DNA of 64,000 bases from an uncultured Ruminobacter sp. (GTDB lineage Bacteria > Pseudomonadota > Gammaproteobacteria > Enterobacterales > Succinivibrionaceae). The notes below the pieces were generated by a model. The model searched no databases, was not told the origin of the DNA, and worked only from the letters and a program-made list of their open reading frames with translations. Position 1 is the first letter of the stretch. Every line of letters starts with the position of its first letter. Of this stretch, positions 26,225 to 39,540 are shown in pieces. The stretch lies in the NCBI GenBank assembly GCA_902764345.1, contig CACWVT010000006.1, forward strand, positions 1 to 64,000, given 5' to 3'. A program made the translations under genes and the position numbers.

Positions 26225-26818
26225 ATAACCTCCGTTTTCTGAATTTATGTGAAAGTTTATATTTCCAGTGTCGGATAAGCAGTGTCAGTGAGGGTATGAA
26301 GTCCTGAAAACAGGACTTTGTATGCATTCTGACATTGCGGAACCGACAGCAATTTTTTCAGAAAAAATAATAACATGCAAGCATTTGCATGTTATTTCCC
26401 GTACCATGTCGATATAAATTAACGTCATCATGGCTGACTGTTTAAGCAATCTGAATTTTATTTTCACTGTCAGATTGAATTTTAATCCGTAATACCCATC
26501 TATATATACAGTGTGACTGCTGTTTTATTGCATTACGGTTAATTTTCTTGGATGTTGAATAAAAACGTTCCAAGTATATAATTGTTTCAGTGGGAATTTA
26601 TACCGTATCGGTGTGAAAAACAAAATACGACACAGTATCCGACGTACAGGCGTACGTGTGTTCTGGTGTTCGTGATATATTTAAAGGGCATCGGGGCGTA
26701 TCATACCCATGTGTGAAAAAAAGAAAAAATAAATTTTGTATGTCCACTTAAAAATCAGTGGGGATGCAGTCTTAATAAAAGCTGATTATCGACAATAAAG
26801 AGAGGTTCTTACCTTATT
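26225..26818. other. Intergenic region between the hypothetical gene and relA
   Basis: About 590 AT-rich bases without a gene. It holds a perfect 8-bp hairpin AAGTCCTG/CAGGACTT (26299-26318) and the strong palindrome at 26369-26396. Promoters for the two divergent genes should lie here; I could not fix either one with confidence. Confidence 0.5.
26361..26396 (-). terminator. Terminator-like palindrome upstream of relA
   Basis: AATAACATGCAA and TTGCATGTTATT are a perfect 12-bp stem with a 4-nt loop. On the minus strand it is followed by ATTTTTTC. It would stop leftward transcription, yet no leftward gene is visible to its right, so a small leftward RNA is possible. Confidence 0.55.
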
Positions 26819-29065
26819 ATGGTAGCTATCCGCAATACTCATGTTAAAGGCAAATTTGATCTTGAGGCATGGAAAGAATCATTACATGTGAACAGTGACG
26901 ACAAACTTAAGATTATGAAGGTATTTGATTACTGTCATAACAAGATTGCCGAGTCCGGTGACAACATGGAAAGACTGACCAGTCGTGCCATCGAGATTAT
27001 CGGAATCCTGCAGACATTGCACATGGATGTGGACAGCTATTGTGCCGCCATACTGTATCCTCATATTGAAGAAGGATACTTCACCATTGAACAGGCCGAA
27101 AAAGATTTTGGGAAGCCGATAGCCAGACTTCTTCACGGTGTAAAGGATATGGAGGCGATTAGGTTCCTTCAGAATATTTCGAATTCAGGAAGTGAGATTT
27201 CCAATGCCAAGATTGATACCGTGCGCCGCATGCTTCTGGCCATGGTTGAAGACGTAAGAGCAGTTATTATTAAGCTGTCCGAAAGAATAGCAGCACTGAG
27301 AGAAGTTAAAAATGCGGATGAGGAAACCCGCGTGGCCGTGGCCAAGGAAATTTCCAACATATATGCGCCTCTTGCAAACCGTCTGGGTATCGGTCAGCTG
27401 AAGTGGGAGCTTGAAGATCTGTCATTCCGTTATCTTCATCCTGATACCTACAAGCAGATTGCAAAACTTCTTGATGAAAAGCGTGTCGACAGGGAAAAGT
27501 ACATTGTTGACTTTGTGTCAATACTTGATGAAAAGCTGAAGTCCGAAGGGCTGGAGGCAGAGGTTTACGGACGTCCGAAGCATATATACAGTATCTGGAG
27601 AAAGATGCAGAAAAAGCATCTGAACTTTACTGAACTTTACGACGTCAGAGCTGTTCGCGTAATCGTAAAGAGACTTCAGGACTGCTATGGTGCACTCGGT
27701 GTCATTCATACCTGTTTCCACCACATTCCGAGGGAATTCGATGATTATATAGCCAATCCTAAACCTAACGGATACAAGTCAATTCATACTGTGGTTATCG
27801 GACCTCAGGGAAAAACCGTTGAAATTCAGATTCGTACCGCAGACATGCATAAGGAAGCTGAACTTGGCGTGGCTGCACACTGGAAGTACAAAGAAGGCGG
27901 GTCAAATCTCGATGCCGCATACGAAGAAAGAATAGCGTGGCTCCGTAAGCTGCTTAAGTGGCAGGAAGACATGGTTGAGGCAGGCTCCATTGTCGATGAG
28001 TTCAAGACACAGGTGTTTGAGGACAGAGTGTATGTCTTTACTCCTAAAGGTGATGTAATTGACCTTCCTCAGGGTGCTACACCGTTGGATTTTGCATATC
28101 AGATTCACAGTATGATTGGTCACAGGTGCATTGGAGCCAAGGTCGACGGACGAATTGTTCCTTTCACTTATCAGCTGCAGACCGGTGAGCAGGTTGAACT
28201 TGCAACTCAGAAGGAGCCGAATCCGAGCCGTGACTGGCTGAATCCGAATAACGGATTCTTAAGAACAAGTAAGGCAAGAGCCAAGGTTTCTGCCTGGTTT
28301 AAGCAGCTCGATCGTGAAAAGAACATCGCTGCAGGCAGGGAAATGCTGGAAAAGGAAATTGAACGGCACGGTCTTACCGTTTCAAAGGAGCAACTGCCTG
28401 AGCTGATTAAGGATGTGCTTCATCATTACAATGTGAAGGACCATTTTGATGTTCTTGCCAATGTGGGGTCAGGTGATATCAGGATAAATCAGCTGATAAA
28501 CTACATTGAAGCGAAGATAAACAATACCTATAAGGATACAAATCCTGACGAAGAAATACTGAAAAATATCGAACAGCGTACTCAGGCAAGAATTGCCAAT
28601 GTTGAGCGTAATGCCGCAAAGAGTAAGATAGTGGTGAACGGAGTGGGTAATCTGGTTACTCATGTTGCCAAATGCTGTCATCCGATTCCGGGTGAGGATA
28701 TTGTAGGTTTTATTACCAAGGGTAAAGGTGTATCTATTCACAGAAAGGGCTGTCATACCCTTAACCATCTTCTTTCTGAACATCCGGAAAGACTGGTTGA
28801 TGCGGTATGGGGTGGCGAATATTCCAGTGGCTTCAGCCTGACTGTCGGTATTATTGCAAACGACAGGGCTGGACTGTTAAGGGATATCACGACGATTATC
28901 GCCAACGAAAAAATTAATGTTCTGGGGGTAAGATCCAGATCTGACACCAAGACTCAGACTGCTCAGATTGACATTGACATGGAAGTGATAAACATCAATG
29001 ACCTGAACAGAACCCTTGCCCGTCTGAACAATATGAACGGGGTTATTTCGGCAAAACGTCTGTGA
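26819..29065 (+). CDS. relA: GTP pyrophosphokinase RelA
   Basis: 748 residues, matching E. coli RelA (744). It makes (p)ppGpp from ATP and GTP/GDP on stalled ribosomes. The N-terminal pseudo-hydrolase domain lacks the HD catalytic pair (YPHIEEGYFTIEQAEKDFGK where hydrolases have HD). The synthetase domain has LYDVRAVRVIVKRLQDCYGA and EFDDYIANPKPNGYKSIHTV, the EFDD signature of monofunctional RelA, then EIQIRTADMHKEAELGVAAH. TGS (VYVFTPKGDVIDLPQGATPL), the zinc-finger-like CCHPIPGEDIVGFITKGKG and C-terminal ACT domains follow. Start ATG 26819. Confidence 0.97.
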   Translation: MVAIRNTHVKGKFDLEAWKESLHVNSDDKLKIMKVFDYCHNKIAESGDNMERLTSRAIEIIGILQTLHMDVDSYCAAILYPHIEEGYFTIEQAEKDFGKPIARLLHGVKDMEAIRFLQNISNSGSEISNAKIDTVRRMLLAMVEDVRAVIIKLSERIAALREVKNADEETRVAVAKEISNIYAPLANRLGIGQLKWELEDLSFRYLHPDTYKQIAKLLDEKRVDREKYIVDFVSILDEKLKSEGLEAEVYGRPKHIYSIWRKMQKKHLNFTELYDVRAVRVIVKRLQDCYGALGVIHTCFHHIPREFDDYIANPKPNGYKSIHTVVIGPQGKTVEIQIRTADMHKEAELGVAAHWKYKEGGSNLDAAYEERIAWLRKLLKWQEDMVEAGSIVDEFKTQVFEDRVYVFTPKGDVIDLPQGATPLDFAYQIHSMIGHRCIGAKVDGRIVPFTYQLQTGEQVELATQKEPNPSRDWLNPNNGFLRTSKARAKVSAWFKQLDREKNIAAGREMLEKEIERHGLTVSKEQLPELIKDVLHHYNVKDHFDVLANVGSGDIRINQLINYIEAKINNTYKDTNPDEEILKNIEQRTQARIANVERNAAKSKIVVNGVGNLVTHVAKCCHPIPGEDIVGFITKGKGVSIHRKGCHTLNHLLSEHPERLVDAVWGGEYSSGFSLTVGIIANDRAGLLRDITTIIANEKINVLGVRSRSDTKTQTAQIDIDMEVININDLNRTLARLNNMNGVISAKRL

Positions 29066-29115
29066 TCTCCAGGATATGCTGAGAAGTAATCAGAATCTGT
29101 CGTAAAACGGATCGG

Positions 29116-29155
29116 CGACCGGCAGTCGGGTTAGTTGTGCTGACCGGTCGTGTTT
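29116..29155 (+). terminator. Possible relA terminator
   Basis: CGACCGG and CCGGTCG enclose a 21-nt loop and are followed by TGTTT, 50 bp after the relA stop. The U-run is weak. Confidence 0.4.
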
Positions 29156-29290
29156 CGGATTTTTCACGGATGTTATTCGGAAGTGTTTAATTAAGAACGG
29201 ATGATTTAAAATTCTGCTGTTATTTAAATCAAATTTTTGATACAATCCTCCTTAAATTTTTTGTGAAAACAACATAAAAGTTGCACATGA

Positions 29291-30964
<1,674 letters not shown>

Positions 30965-31006
30965 TTTCTCCTGCCGATAGTTTCGGCATGACATAATGAA
31001 AAACAC

Positions 31007-31039
31007 GGGGCATGTTTTAAGAAGAAAACATGCCCCTTT
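31007..31039 (+). terminator. pyrG terminator
   Basis: GGGGCATGTTTT and AAAACATGCCCC form a perfect 12-bp stem followed by TTT. The rest of the pyrG-eno gap (to 31331) is AT-rich promoter sequence for eno; no gene is seen there. Confidence 0.85.
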
Positions 31040-31304
31040 GCATTAATCGGAAATGATTTTGTAAATTTATTCGGGCTGTCGGCCTGTTTTGGTGAACACC
31101 TATCACATCCGCTGCTGTCATCACTTATTAGGTTGAATTTTGTTCAAAAAGAAGAGTCAGTCCACAAAACGGAAAGCATAGAAATATTGAATTTTTAATA
31201 AGAGATGAGTATAATTATGGCGAAAATTTTCAGATGATATATAAGTCTATCGGGAAATTAGACCTGTTTTTTTTATTTCTGTTTGAAACAGAAAATTTAC
31301 GTAA

Positions 31305-32642
<1,338 letters not shown>

Positions 32643-32675
32643 TTCAATCTTTAAGATTATTTAGTTAAGATCTGA

Positions 32676-32715
32676 AACCTCCCGTGGTCATCTGACTTCG
32701 GGAGGTTGTTTTTTT
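32676..32715 (+). terminator. eno terminator
   Basis: AACCTCCCG and CGGGAGGTT form a 9-bp stem followed by GTTTTTTT, 34 bp after the eno stop. Confidence 0.9.
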
Positions 32716-32841
32716 CAGGTGGCATATGTCCGATACCTCAAAGCAGGCAGGTGTTAACGTGACAAGTGCAGGTGTAATAATCCATTCAATATATTATAAT
32801 ATGGCCGGAAGTGTCACAATCGTTGTTTGGGAACGGAAACC

Positions 32842-33129
32842 ATGCGATTTATTGAAATAATTCTGACAGCCATTATCGCTTATCTCGTATACAGCTACAT
32901 CAGTGGTCATAACGGCTATCATCAAAATTTACAGATTGAAAATTCTCTGATTAAAACCCAGAATCATACCCGCGTTCTTCAGGAAAAGAATGATATGATT
33001 CAAAAGGACATTGATAATCTGAGAGATAACACCAATCTGGACATCATTGAGGATATTGCCCGTTCCGATCTGGGAATGATAAAAGAAGGTGAGACTTTTT
33101 ATCAGGTGACAGGAGTAGAGAACAGGTAA
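32842..33129 (+). CDS. ftsB: Cell division protein FtsB
   Basis: 95 residues from ATG 32842. A short cytoplasmic start, one membrane segment (IEIILTAIIAYLVYSYI) and a periplasmic coiled coil (LQEKNDMIQKDIDNLRDN) with the conserved end EDIARSDLGMIKEGETFY identify the FtsB/DivIC family. It bridges FtsL and FtsQ in the divisome. An in-frame TTG 15 bp upstream is less likely. Followed by ispD after 1 bp, as in E. coli ftsB-ispD-ispF. Confidence 0.93.
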   Translation: MRFIEIILTAIIAYLVYSYISGHNGYHQNLQIENSLIKTQNHTRVLQEKNDMIQKDIDNLRDNTNLDIIEDIARSDLGMIKEGETFYQVTGVENR

Positions 33130-33130
33130 A

Positions 33131-33811
33131 ATGAAACTTGATGTTGTAATTCCCGCTGCCGGTGTGGGTAAAAGAATGAATGCGGGATTCCCGAAGCAGT
33201 ATCTTAAGCTTGGAGATAAAACCATTCTGGAAAGGACTGTTTCCGTTTTTATGGAAATGACTGACGTTGTTTCCGATATAATCGTGGTTATAGGCAGAGA
33301 TGATGAGAGATTTAAGGAGCTCGGCCTTGAGAATGACAGTCGCATAAAGGTATGCTTCGGCGGTGCCGAGAGAATTAACAGCGTACTGAACGGATTGCAT
33401 TATGCCCGGTCTGAATATGTAATGGTTCATGATGCCGCAAGACCGTGTGTACTGCCCGATGACATCAGAAACCTGATAAACGTCGGCTGTAACGAAAACG
33501 GGGCTATTTTGGTGTCCAGGGTTGCTGATACAATGAAAAGAACTGATGAGAATAATTCAATCATATCCACAGTATCAAGAGAACGGCTGTATCATGCCCT
33601 TACACCTCAGCTTTTTAACAGGAAAAGTCTTATAAGTGCCTATGAAAAGGCTGTGTCATCAGGAATTGTGCTTACCGACGAGGCATCTGCCATGGAGAGC
33701 GCCGGTTTTTCTCCCAAAGCGGTTGTGGGGCAGGCCTCCAACATAAAGGTCACTGAGCCTTTTGACATGAAGCTTGCTGAATTTTTCTTAAAACTTAATA
33801 ACAGGTGGTAA
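33131..33811 (+). CDS. ispD: 2-C-methyl-D-erythritol 4-phosphate cytidylyltransferase
   Basis: 226 residues. It makes CDP-methylerythritol in the non-mevalonate isoprenoid pathway. [20 protein letters not shown] is the nucleotide-binding loop; VHDAARPCV and the C-terminal [20 protein letters not shown] block with NIKVTEPFD are diagnostic. It starts one base after the ftsB stop and its stop is 2 bp before the ispF GTG, so the three genes are one operon. Confidence 0.97.
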   Translation: MKLDVVIPAAGVGKRMNAGFPKQYLKLGDKTILERTVSVFMEMTDVVSDIIVVIGRDDERFKELGLENDSRIKVCFGGAERINSVLNGLHYARSEYVMVHDAARPCVLPDDIRNLINVGCNENGAILVSRVADTMKRTDENNSIISTVSRERLYHALTPQLFNRKSLISAYEKAVSSGIVLTDEASAMESAGFSPKAVVGQASNIKVTEPFDMKLAEFFLKLNNRW

Positions 33812-33813
33812 AA

Positions 33814-34287
33814 GTGTTTAGAATTGGTCATGGATTTGATGTTCACAAATTCGGTGGAGAGGGGCCTGTAACCCTTGGCGGCGTGAAAATTGATTATGAA
33901 CAGGGACTGATTGCACATTCAGACGGAGACGTGGTACTTCACGCACTGGCTGATTCCATTCTCGGTGCCGCCGCTCTTGGAGATATAGGTCGGCTGTACC
34001 CTGACAATGATGATGCCTTCAAGGGCATTGACAGCAGAATTCTGCTTCGTGACACTGTTAAGAGAGTGCATGAATTAGGGTACCGCATCGTAAATGTTGA
34101 TATTACCGTTCTTGCCCAGGCTCCTAAGATTGCCGTACATGAAAAGCAGATGTGTGCCAATATTGCTGCAGATCTTCAGGTTGAGCAGGACTGCGTAAAC
34201 GTAAAGGCCACCACTACCGAAAAGCTGGGTTTTGTGGGACGAAAGGAAGGTATCGCCGTGGAAGCCGTGGCTCTTCTGGAAAAGTAA
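33814..34287 (+). CDS. ispF: 2-C-methyl-D-erythritol 2,4-cyclodiphosphate synthase
   Basis: 157 residues from GTG 33814 (AGGTGG 5 nt upstream); an in-frame GTG at 33805 lies inside isp[21 protein letters not shown] carries the zinc ligands Asp and His, [20 protein letters not shown] is the active-site strand and [20 protein letters not shown] the conserved end. Catalyses the cyclisation step after IspD/IspE. surE begins 1 bp after the stop. Confidence 0.96.
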   Translation: MFRIGHGFDVHKFGGEGPVTLGGVKIDYEQGLIAHSDGDVVLHALADSILGAAALGDIGRLYPDNDDAFKGIDSRILLRDTVKRVHELGYRIVNVDITVLAQAPKIAVHEKQMCANIAADLQVEQDCVNVKATTTEKLGFVGRKEGIAVEAVALLEK

Positions 34288-34288
34288 C

Positions 34289-35047
34289 ATGAGACCTCTG
34301 AATATTCTTATCAGCAATGATGACGGAGTTTATGCCGAAGGCATTGATGTTCTGTATGCCCATCTGAAAAAAGCGGGGCATAAGGTTACCGTAGTGGCTC
34401 CGGACCGTAATCAGAGTGCGGCCAGTCACTCACTGACGCTTGAGTATCCGCTGAGGATCCAGAAAATCAACAAGGAAGATTATCTGGCCGTGAAGGGGAC
34501 GCCTACGGACAGTGTTTATCTGGCGGTCAACAGCCTTCTTCCAAGCAAACCGGATATTGTGGTGTCTGGAATAAACAACGGTGCGAATCTCTGTGATGAC
34601 GTGATATATTCCGGAACCGTGGCCGCTGCAGTGGAGGGCAGAAATCTGGGACTGCCGGCAATAGCGGTTTCACTTTGCGGCAGTGTTCATTACGATACTG
34701 CAGCTGCTGTTGTCAGCAGAATAATCGAGAGAATAGACGAATGTCCGATTCCGTCAGACAGAATCCTGAATATTAATGTTCCTGATTTGCCATTATCTGC
34801 CATAAGAGGAGTAAGGGTAACCAGACTCGGAAGAAGAATGAGTTCGGAAAGTGTCATTGAGGAAAAGGATTTGCGCGGTCATCCGATATACTGGATAGGT
34901 CCTCAGGCAGAGGCCCTGGACAAAGCTGAGGATACCGATATATATGCCGTTTCCGAAGGATACGTGTCGGTTACTCCGTTGCACATAGATCTAACAGCCT
35001 ATCAGGTTCTTGATGATCTGTCCGGATGGATTTCAAAGGTTTACTGA
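34289..35047 (+). CDS. surE: 5'-nucleotidase/3'-nucleotidase SurE
   Basis: 252 residues from ATG 34289. ILISNDDGVYAEGIDVLYAH has the metal-binding DD pair. VVAPDRNQSAASHSLTL, VKGTPTDSVYLA and VVSGINNGANLCDDVIYSGT complete the SurE active site. Dephosphorylates nucleoside monophosphates. In E. coli surE overlaps truD and pcm; here it follows ispF directly and neither truD nor pcm is present. Confidence 0.96.
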   Translation: MRPLNILISNDDGVYAEGIDVLYAHLKKAGHKVTVVAPDRNQSAASHSLTLEYPLRIQKINKEDYLAVKGTPTDSVYLAVNSLLPSKPDIVVSGINNGANLCDDVIYSGTVAAAVEGRNLGLPAIAVSLCGSVHYDTAAAVVSRIIERIDECPIPSDRILNINVPDLPLSAIRGVRVTRLGRRMSSESVIEEKDLRGHPIYWIGPQAEALDKAEDTDIYAVSEGYVSVTPLHIDLTAYQVLDDLSGWISKVY

Positions 35048-35049
35048 TA

Positions 35050-35673
35050 ATGAAATTGTTTGAAAAAATCTATGATAAATGCATAGAGCTTGCACGACAC
35101 AGATATGCCGTTTGGTTTTTAACCGGAAACAGCTTTATTGAATCCATTTTCTGGCCGATTCCTGTGGATATCATGCTGGCCCCAATGTGTCTGGCGAAGC
35201 CGGAAAAATCATACAGATATGCTTTTTATGCTACAGTGTCATCAGTAGTCGGAGCTGTTGCAGGTTATTATGTAGGGTACTATCTCTATGAGCTGTACCT
35301 TGCCGGACTGTTCGATACACTCGGCTGGACTGATACCTTCAGCAAGGTTCAGGAGTATCTGACCAGATTCGGTATATTTTTCATAGTAATCGGATCTTTT
35401 ACGCCGGTTCCTTACAAGGTGGTGGCAATATGCTGTGGTCTGGCTGCGGCAAATCATAATCTGAATATTCCGTCATGGCAGCTGCAGATATGGATGTTTA
35501 TTCTGGTTTCCATGCTGGGAAGAGGTGCAAGATTTTACCTCATAGCCATGCTGCTGAAGCTCGGAGGCAGCAGACTGGCCCAGAAGATTCGTAAGTATAT
35601 AGATTTAATAGGATGGCTGACGGTGGCAGCTGTTCTGATTGGTATTGTTTGGTATTCTGTTTCTGGAAATTAA
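35050..35673 (+). CDS. yqaA: DedA/SNARE-associated family membrane protein (YqaA-like)
   Basis: 207 residues from ATG 35050, 2 bp after surE. Several membrane segments (YAFYATVSSVVGAVAGYYVG, FGIFFIVIGSFTPVPYKVVA, a C-terminal WLTVAAVLIGIVWYSV). The FTPVPYKVVAICCGLAAANH block is the conserved reentrant-loop region of DedA/YqaA proteins. The group is linked to lipid transport (undecaprenyl phosphate flipping in some members). It occupies the place where pcm normally lies between surE and nlpD. Confidence 0.85.
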   Translation: MKLFEKIYDKCIELARHRYAVWFLTGNSFIESIFWPIPVDIMLAPMCLAKPEKSYRYAFYATVSSVVGAVAGYYVGYYLYELYLAGLFDTLGWTDTFSKVQEYLTRFGIFFIVIGSFTPVPYKVVAICCGLAAANHNLNIPSWQLQIWMFILVSMLGRGARFYLIAMLLKLGGSRLAQKIRKYIDLIGWLTVAAVLIGIVWYSVSGN

Positions 35674-35679
35674 GCTTCT

Positions 35680-36771
35680 ATGAAAACAAATTACTGTTTA
35701 TGTGCATCCGTTATTTTTCTGATTGTGAGTGTCGGCTGTGCCACTTCGGACCGTCCGTATTCACCGTCTGATCTCACCGGTGTAAAGCAGGTTCCTTCCC
35801 GTGCGACCAAAACAGCCTACAGAAAACAGAGTGTTTCACAGAATCAGGTAAGGAACTCTGCATCAGCTGCGGGGTATTACATCGTTAAGCCTGGTGATAC
35901 CCTGTATTCCGTTGCTTTTGCAAATAATATGGATTACCAGACACTGGCTCTTATTAATGGCATAAAAGCTCCTTATACCATAAATGTGGGACAGAGGCTG
36001 CTTACGGACTCCGTCAGATCGGAACGGAAGCTGTACCGTGTCGTGAAAGGGGATACTGTTTACAATATTTCCAAACGCTACGATCTGACTCCTGCCCAGC
36101 TGGCGTCCATGAACGGGATAGATAAAAGCTTTAACATCAGAATCGGACAGGTGCTGGTGGTTGGTAAGAAAACCGTTAACTCATCGGTTCAGAACGTTAA
36201 TCAGGGTAGGATAGCTTCATCTCAGCCTGTATCTGCTTCAAAACAGCAGACGGCGTCAAAGACCACACCGGAAAAAAGAACCGGTTCATCCGCTCCTGCT
36301 ATGTCACTGACTTCATCAGGAACGGCGGCATCATCTTCTGCGGCAACAGGAGGCAAGTCCTCATCAGCTTCCTCTTCAAAGTATCAGAACGTTGCCAGAA
36401 ACAATGCCAAGGTAAACTGGAGGTGGCCGTACAACGGTAAGATTGTTGAAGGCTACAGCAGAAACAACAAGGGTATTGATATTTCCGGAAATCGCGGTGA
36501 CTCTGTCAGAAGTGCGGCCAAGGGGAAGATTGTATATGCCGGTAATGCCTTAAGAGGCTACGGAAACCTAATCATTATCAATCATGACGATGATTATCTG
36601 TCTGCGTATGCACATAATGATGCCATTCTTGTCGCTGAAGGTCAGATGGTTGAATCAGGTCAGGTGATAGCAAGAATGGGAAGTACGGATGCCAAATCGG
36701 TAAGACTGCATTTTGAAATAAGACACAACGGAGAATCCGTAAATCCGTTAAGTTATCTCCCTAAGAAATAA
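35680..36771 (+). CDS. nlpD: Murein hydrolase activator NlpD
   Basis: 363 residues. Lipoprotein signal with lipobox ending VGC near residue 20. Two LysM domains (YYIVKPGDTLYSVAFANNMD and LYRVVKGDTVYNISKRYDLT) bind peptidoglycan. A Ser/Thr-rich linker (about 165-245) leads to a C-terminal LytM/M23 domain (NKGIDISGNRGDSVRSAAKG, GNLIIINHDDDYLSAYAHND). The metal-ligand positions are degenerate (no HxH pair), as in NlpD and EnvC activators of amidases. In most gammaproteobacteria rpoS follows; here only a terminator and convergent mutS do. Confidence 0.93.
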   Translation: MKTNYCLCASVIFLIVSVGCATSDRPYSPSDLTGVKQVPSRATKTAYRKQSVSQNQVRNSASAAGYYIVKPGDTLYSVAFANNMDYQTLALINGIKAPYTINVGQRLLTDSVRSERKLYRVVKGDTVYNISKRYDLTPAQLASMNGIDKSFNIRIGQVLVVGKKTVNSSVQNVNQGRIASSQPVSASKQQTASKTTPEKRTGSSAPAMSLTSSGTAASSSAATGGKSSSASSSKYQNVARNNAKVNWRWPYNGKIVEGYSRNNKGIDISGNRGDSVRSAAKGKIVYAGNALRGYGNLIIINHDDDYLSAYAHNDAILVAEGQMVESGQVIARMGSTDAKSVRLHFEIRHNGESVNPLSYLPKK

Positions 36772-36813
36772 CCAGAGTTTCATGGATAGATATTTTTCTT
36801 TGGCGGTATTCAG

Positions 36814-36849
36814 AAAGCGGAGGCCTCAGATATCTGATGCCTCCGCTTT
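36814..36849. terminator. Bidirectional terminator between nlpD and mutS
   Basis: GCGGAGGC and GCCTCCGC with an inner TCAGAT/ATCTGA arm make a nearly perfect 30-base palindrome flanked by AAA on the left and TTTGATTTT on the right, serving both convergent genes. Confidence 0.88.
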
Positions 36850-36867
36850 GATTTTAAGATCCTGTTT

Positions 36868-39432
36868 TTACTGCATATCCTTAATCTTGTCTGTCATGGC
36901 ATAAATGAGATTAAGCGCATCTCTTGCCGACATGGTGTCGGGATGAAGTGATTTCAGTGTGCTGATGATGTCTTCAACCTCAGGAGGCAGCCTGTCTTCA
37001 GAACTTTCCTGTTCAGCATTTTTCCCTTCGGCGGTGAGATGCTCGGTAGTGAAGGATCTCATGCGTTTCCTTGCAAGAGATATTATGGTGTTCGGAATAC
37101 CGGCCAGAGCCGCAACCTCGAGACCATATGAGCTGGTGGCCGCACCGTCCTCGACATTATGTAGAAAGATAATGCTGTCCCCGCTCTTCTGGGCCCCGAA
37201 ATGAACATTGCGGACATTGGCAAAGGTATTGGCAAGTTCGGTCAGCTCAAAGTAATGGGTTGAGAACAGTGTGTAACATCTTTTTTTGGCAAAGTATTCG
37301 GCTACGGCCCATGCCAGTGACATGCCGTCAATGGTGCTGGTACCTCTGCCTATCTCATCCATGAGCACCAGACTTTTGCTGGTTACCTGATTGATGATGG
37401 ATGAGGTTTCGGTCATTTCAACCATGAAGGTGGATCTGCCCGAAGCCAGATCATCACTGGCTCCTATTCTGGTAAATATTTTATCAACATCCGGGATGAC
37501 TGCTTTGTGTGCGGGAACAAATGAGCCGGCATAAGCCATCAGTGTAATAAGTGCACACTGACGCATGTAGGTTGATTTACCTCCCATGTTTGGTCCGGTA
37601 ATCAGCAGCAGGGTGGAGTTATCATCAAGCGATGACGTGTTGGCTATGAACGGATTGTTCATTACCTGTTCTATTACCGGATGTCTGCCGCGTTCAATAC
37701 ACAAATCTCTTGAAGGAGTGAATTCCGGACGAACGTAGTAATTCTGTTCGGCGACGGAGGCAAATGAGAGAATCATGTCCAGGTTTGCAAGTTTTCTGGA
37801 GATGTCTGTCAGCGTGTTCAGATAAGGAAGCACGCTGTCCAGAAGCTCGTCGTAAAGTTTCTTTTCAAGTGCAAGAGCCCTGCTTTGGGCAGTGAGGGTC
37901 TGTTCCTCGTATTCCTTAAGTTCCGGAGTAATGTATCTTTCGGCATTTTTCAGGGTCTGACGGCGGATATAGTCGTCAGGTACCGCATCAGCGTTGGCCT
38001 TGGTGACTTCTATGTAGTATCCGTGAACACGGTTATAATCCACTTTGAGGGTGGTGATGCCCGTTCTCTGCTTTTCTCTTTCCTCCACCTTTTTGAGAAT
38101 GTCCACGGCACCGTCCGTGAGCTGCCTCAGGTAGTCGAGTTCCTCACTGTATCCGTCGGCTATAACCCCGCCTTCCCTAATGACTATCGGCGGGTTTTCC
38201 CTTATGGCTCTGAGAAGCAGATCGGCGAGTTCGTTTATGGTCGGGATGGCTTCTCCGTAGGATGCAGTTTTTCCGCCGAATGTCATCATGAGTTTTTTCA
38301 GTTCAGGGAGCATCCGGAGTGCGGCCCTGATTTTGCACAGGTCCCTCGGTCTCAGATTCTTCAGTGCAAGTCTTGCCGTTACTCTTTCGAGGTCTCCGGC
38401 TTCCTTCAGTTGTTCGGAGAGGGTGGCAACAGCGCTGTTTTCAATGAACTCGGCAATGAGATCGTGTCTGCCGGCGATAACATGCAGATCCTTGGGCGGC
38501 TGCAACAGGTTCCTTTTGAGCATTCTGGAGCCCATTGGGGTTACGCATCTGTCCAGAACCGAGGCCAGGGTGTGGGTCTGTCCGCCCTGAAGATTTTCAA
38601 CAAGCTCCAGATTTCGCTGAGAGTTCGCATCAAGGTATACGTACGAGCTGTCGGATTCCGTTTTAAGAGAAGTTATGTGAAGTAATGTCGTCTTCTGGGT
38701 TTCGCTTACGTAACTCAGCAGGGCACCTGCTGCGCAGATGCCGATGGAGATTCCGTTCAGACCGAAGCCCGACAGGTCTCTGGTACCGAACTGACGGCAC
38801 AGTTTTTTAAGACTTGTTTCGTAGTCAAAGTCCCATACGGGTCTGCGGCGCAGTCCGTTATATGATGACAGCAGCTCCGGGGATTTGAAATTTTCCGAAT
38901 AGAGCAGTTCCGCCGGACGGAGTCGCTGCAGAATGGATTCAAAGGCGGATGGCGTTTCCGCCTCATAGCAGTAGAAGTCTCCGGAACTCAGATTTATGTA
39001 GCTCACGGCATATGTAAGCTGATCACTGCATACACATACAATGCAGTTGTCCTTTCTTTCCGCCAGAAGGTTGTCATCCGTAACTGTTCCCGGAGTTATT
39101 ATGCGGGTTACCTTTCTTTCAACAATTCCCTTGGCGGTGGCCGGATCGCCAATCTGTTCACAGATGGCCACGCTTTCGCCGTGTTCAATCAGTCTGGCAA
39201 GATAGTTGTCCACAGAATGGAAGGGAACGCCGGCCATTGGTATTGGTTCGCCGTTGTAGGTTCCGCGCTTGGTCAGGGTGATATCCAAAATTTCCGCCGC
39301 TTTTTTGGCGTCATCAAAAAATGTTTCATAAAAGTCGCCCATTCTGTAAAGCAGAAGGGTTTCAGGATACTGGCTTTTTACGGACAGATACTGTTGCATC
39401 AGCGGCGTTGCATTATTGGATGAAGTGACCAT
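36868..39432 (-). CDS. mutS: DNA mismatch repair protein MutS
   Basis: 854 residues, full length. The N-terminal mismatch-binding Phe-x-Glu is in [20 protein letters not shown]. The connector and lever follow, with the clamp near residues 450-560. The ATPase has Walker [18 protein letters not shown] near 610, [20 protein letters not shown] as Walker B and [11 protein letters not shown] after it. It recognises mismatches and recruits MutL. In the standard nlpD-(rpoS)-mutS neighbourhood, transcribed leftward. Confidence 0.98.
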   Translation of the reverse strand: MVTSSNNATPLMQQYLSVKSQYPETLLLYRMGDFYETFFDDAKKAAEILDITLTKRGTYNGEPIPMAGVPFHSVDNYLARLIEHGESVAICEQIGDPATAKGIVERKVTRIITPGTVTDDNLLAERKDNCIVCVCSDQLTYAVSYINLSSGDFYCYEAETPSAFESILQRLRPAELLYSENFKSPELLSSYNGLRRRPVWDFDYETSLKKLCRQFGTRDLSGFGLNGISIGICAAGALLSYVSETQKTTLLHITSLKTESDSSYVYLDANSQRNLELVENLQGGQTHTLASVLDRCVTPMGSRMLKRNLLQPPKDLHVIAGRHDLIAEFIENSAVATLSEQLKEAGDLERVTARLALKNLRPRDLCKIRAALRMLPELKKLMMTFGGKTASYGEAIPTINELADLLLRAIRENPPIVIREGGVIADGYSEELDYLRQLTDGAVDILKKVEEREKQRTGITTLKVDYNRVHGYYIEVTKANADAVPDDYIRRQTLKNAERYITPELKEYEEQTLTAQSRALALEKKLYDELLDSVLPYLNTLTDISRKLANLDMILSFASVAEQNYYVRPEFTPSRDLCIERGRHPVIEQVMNNPFIANTSSLDDNSTLLLITGPNMGGKSTYMRQCALITLMAYAGSFVPAHKAVIPDVDKIFTRIGASDDLASGRSTFMVEMTETSSIINQVTSKSLVLMDEIGRGTSTIDGMSLAWAVAEYFAKKRCYTLFSTHYFELTELANTFANVRNVHFGAQKSGDSIIFLHNVEDGAATSSYGLEVAALAGIPNTIISLARKRMRSFTTEHLTAEGKNAEQESSEDRLPPEVEDIISTLKSLHPDTMSARDALNLIYAMTDKIKDMQ

Positions 39433-39540
39433 TGTTTTATATGTTGATTTACGATTAAAAAAGAGAAATTACAGCTTAAATAATTGAGCCAATAGTTTAT
39501 CATAATTCAAAACAAACCAAAAAATTAAGAGGTATTAAGT

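Noticed and set aside
37885..38685. 266-residue plus-strand frame inside mutS
   Set aside because: Antisense shadow of mutS codon usage; mutS itself is intact.
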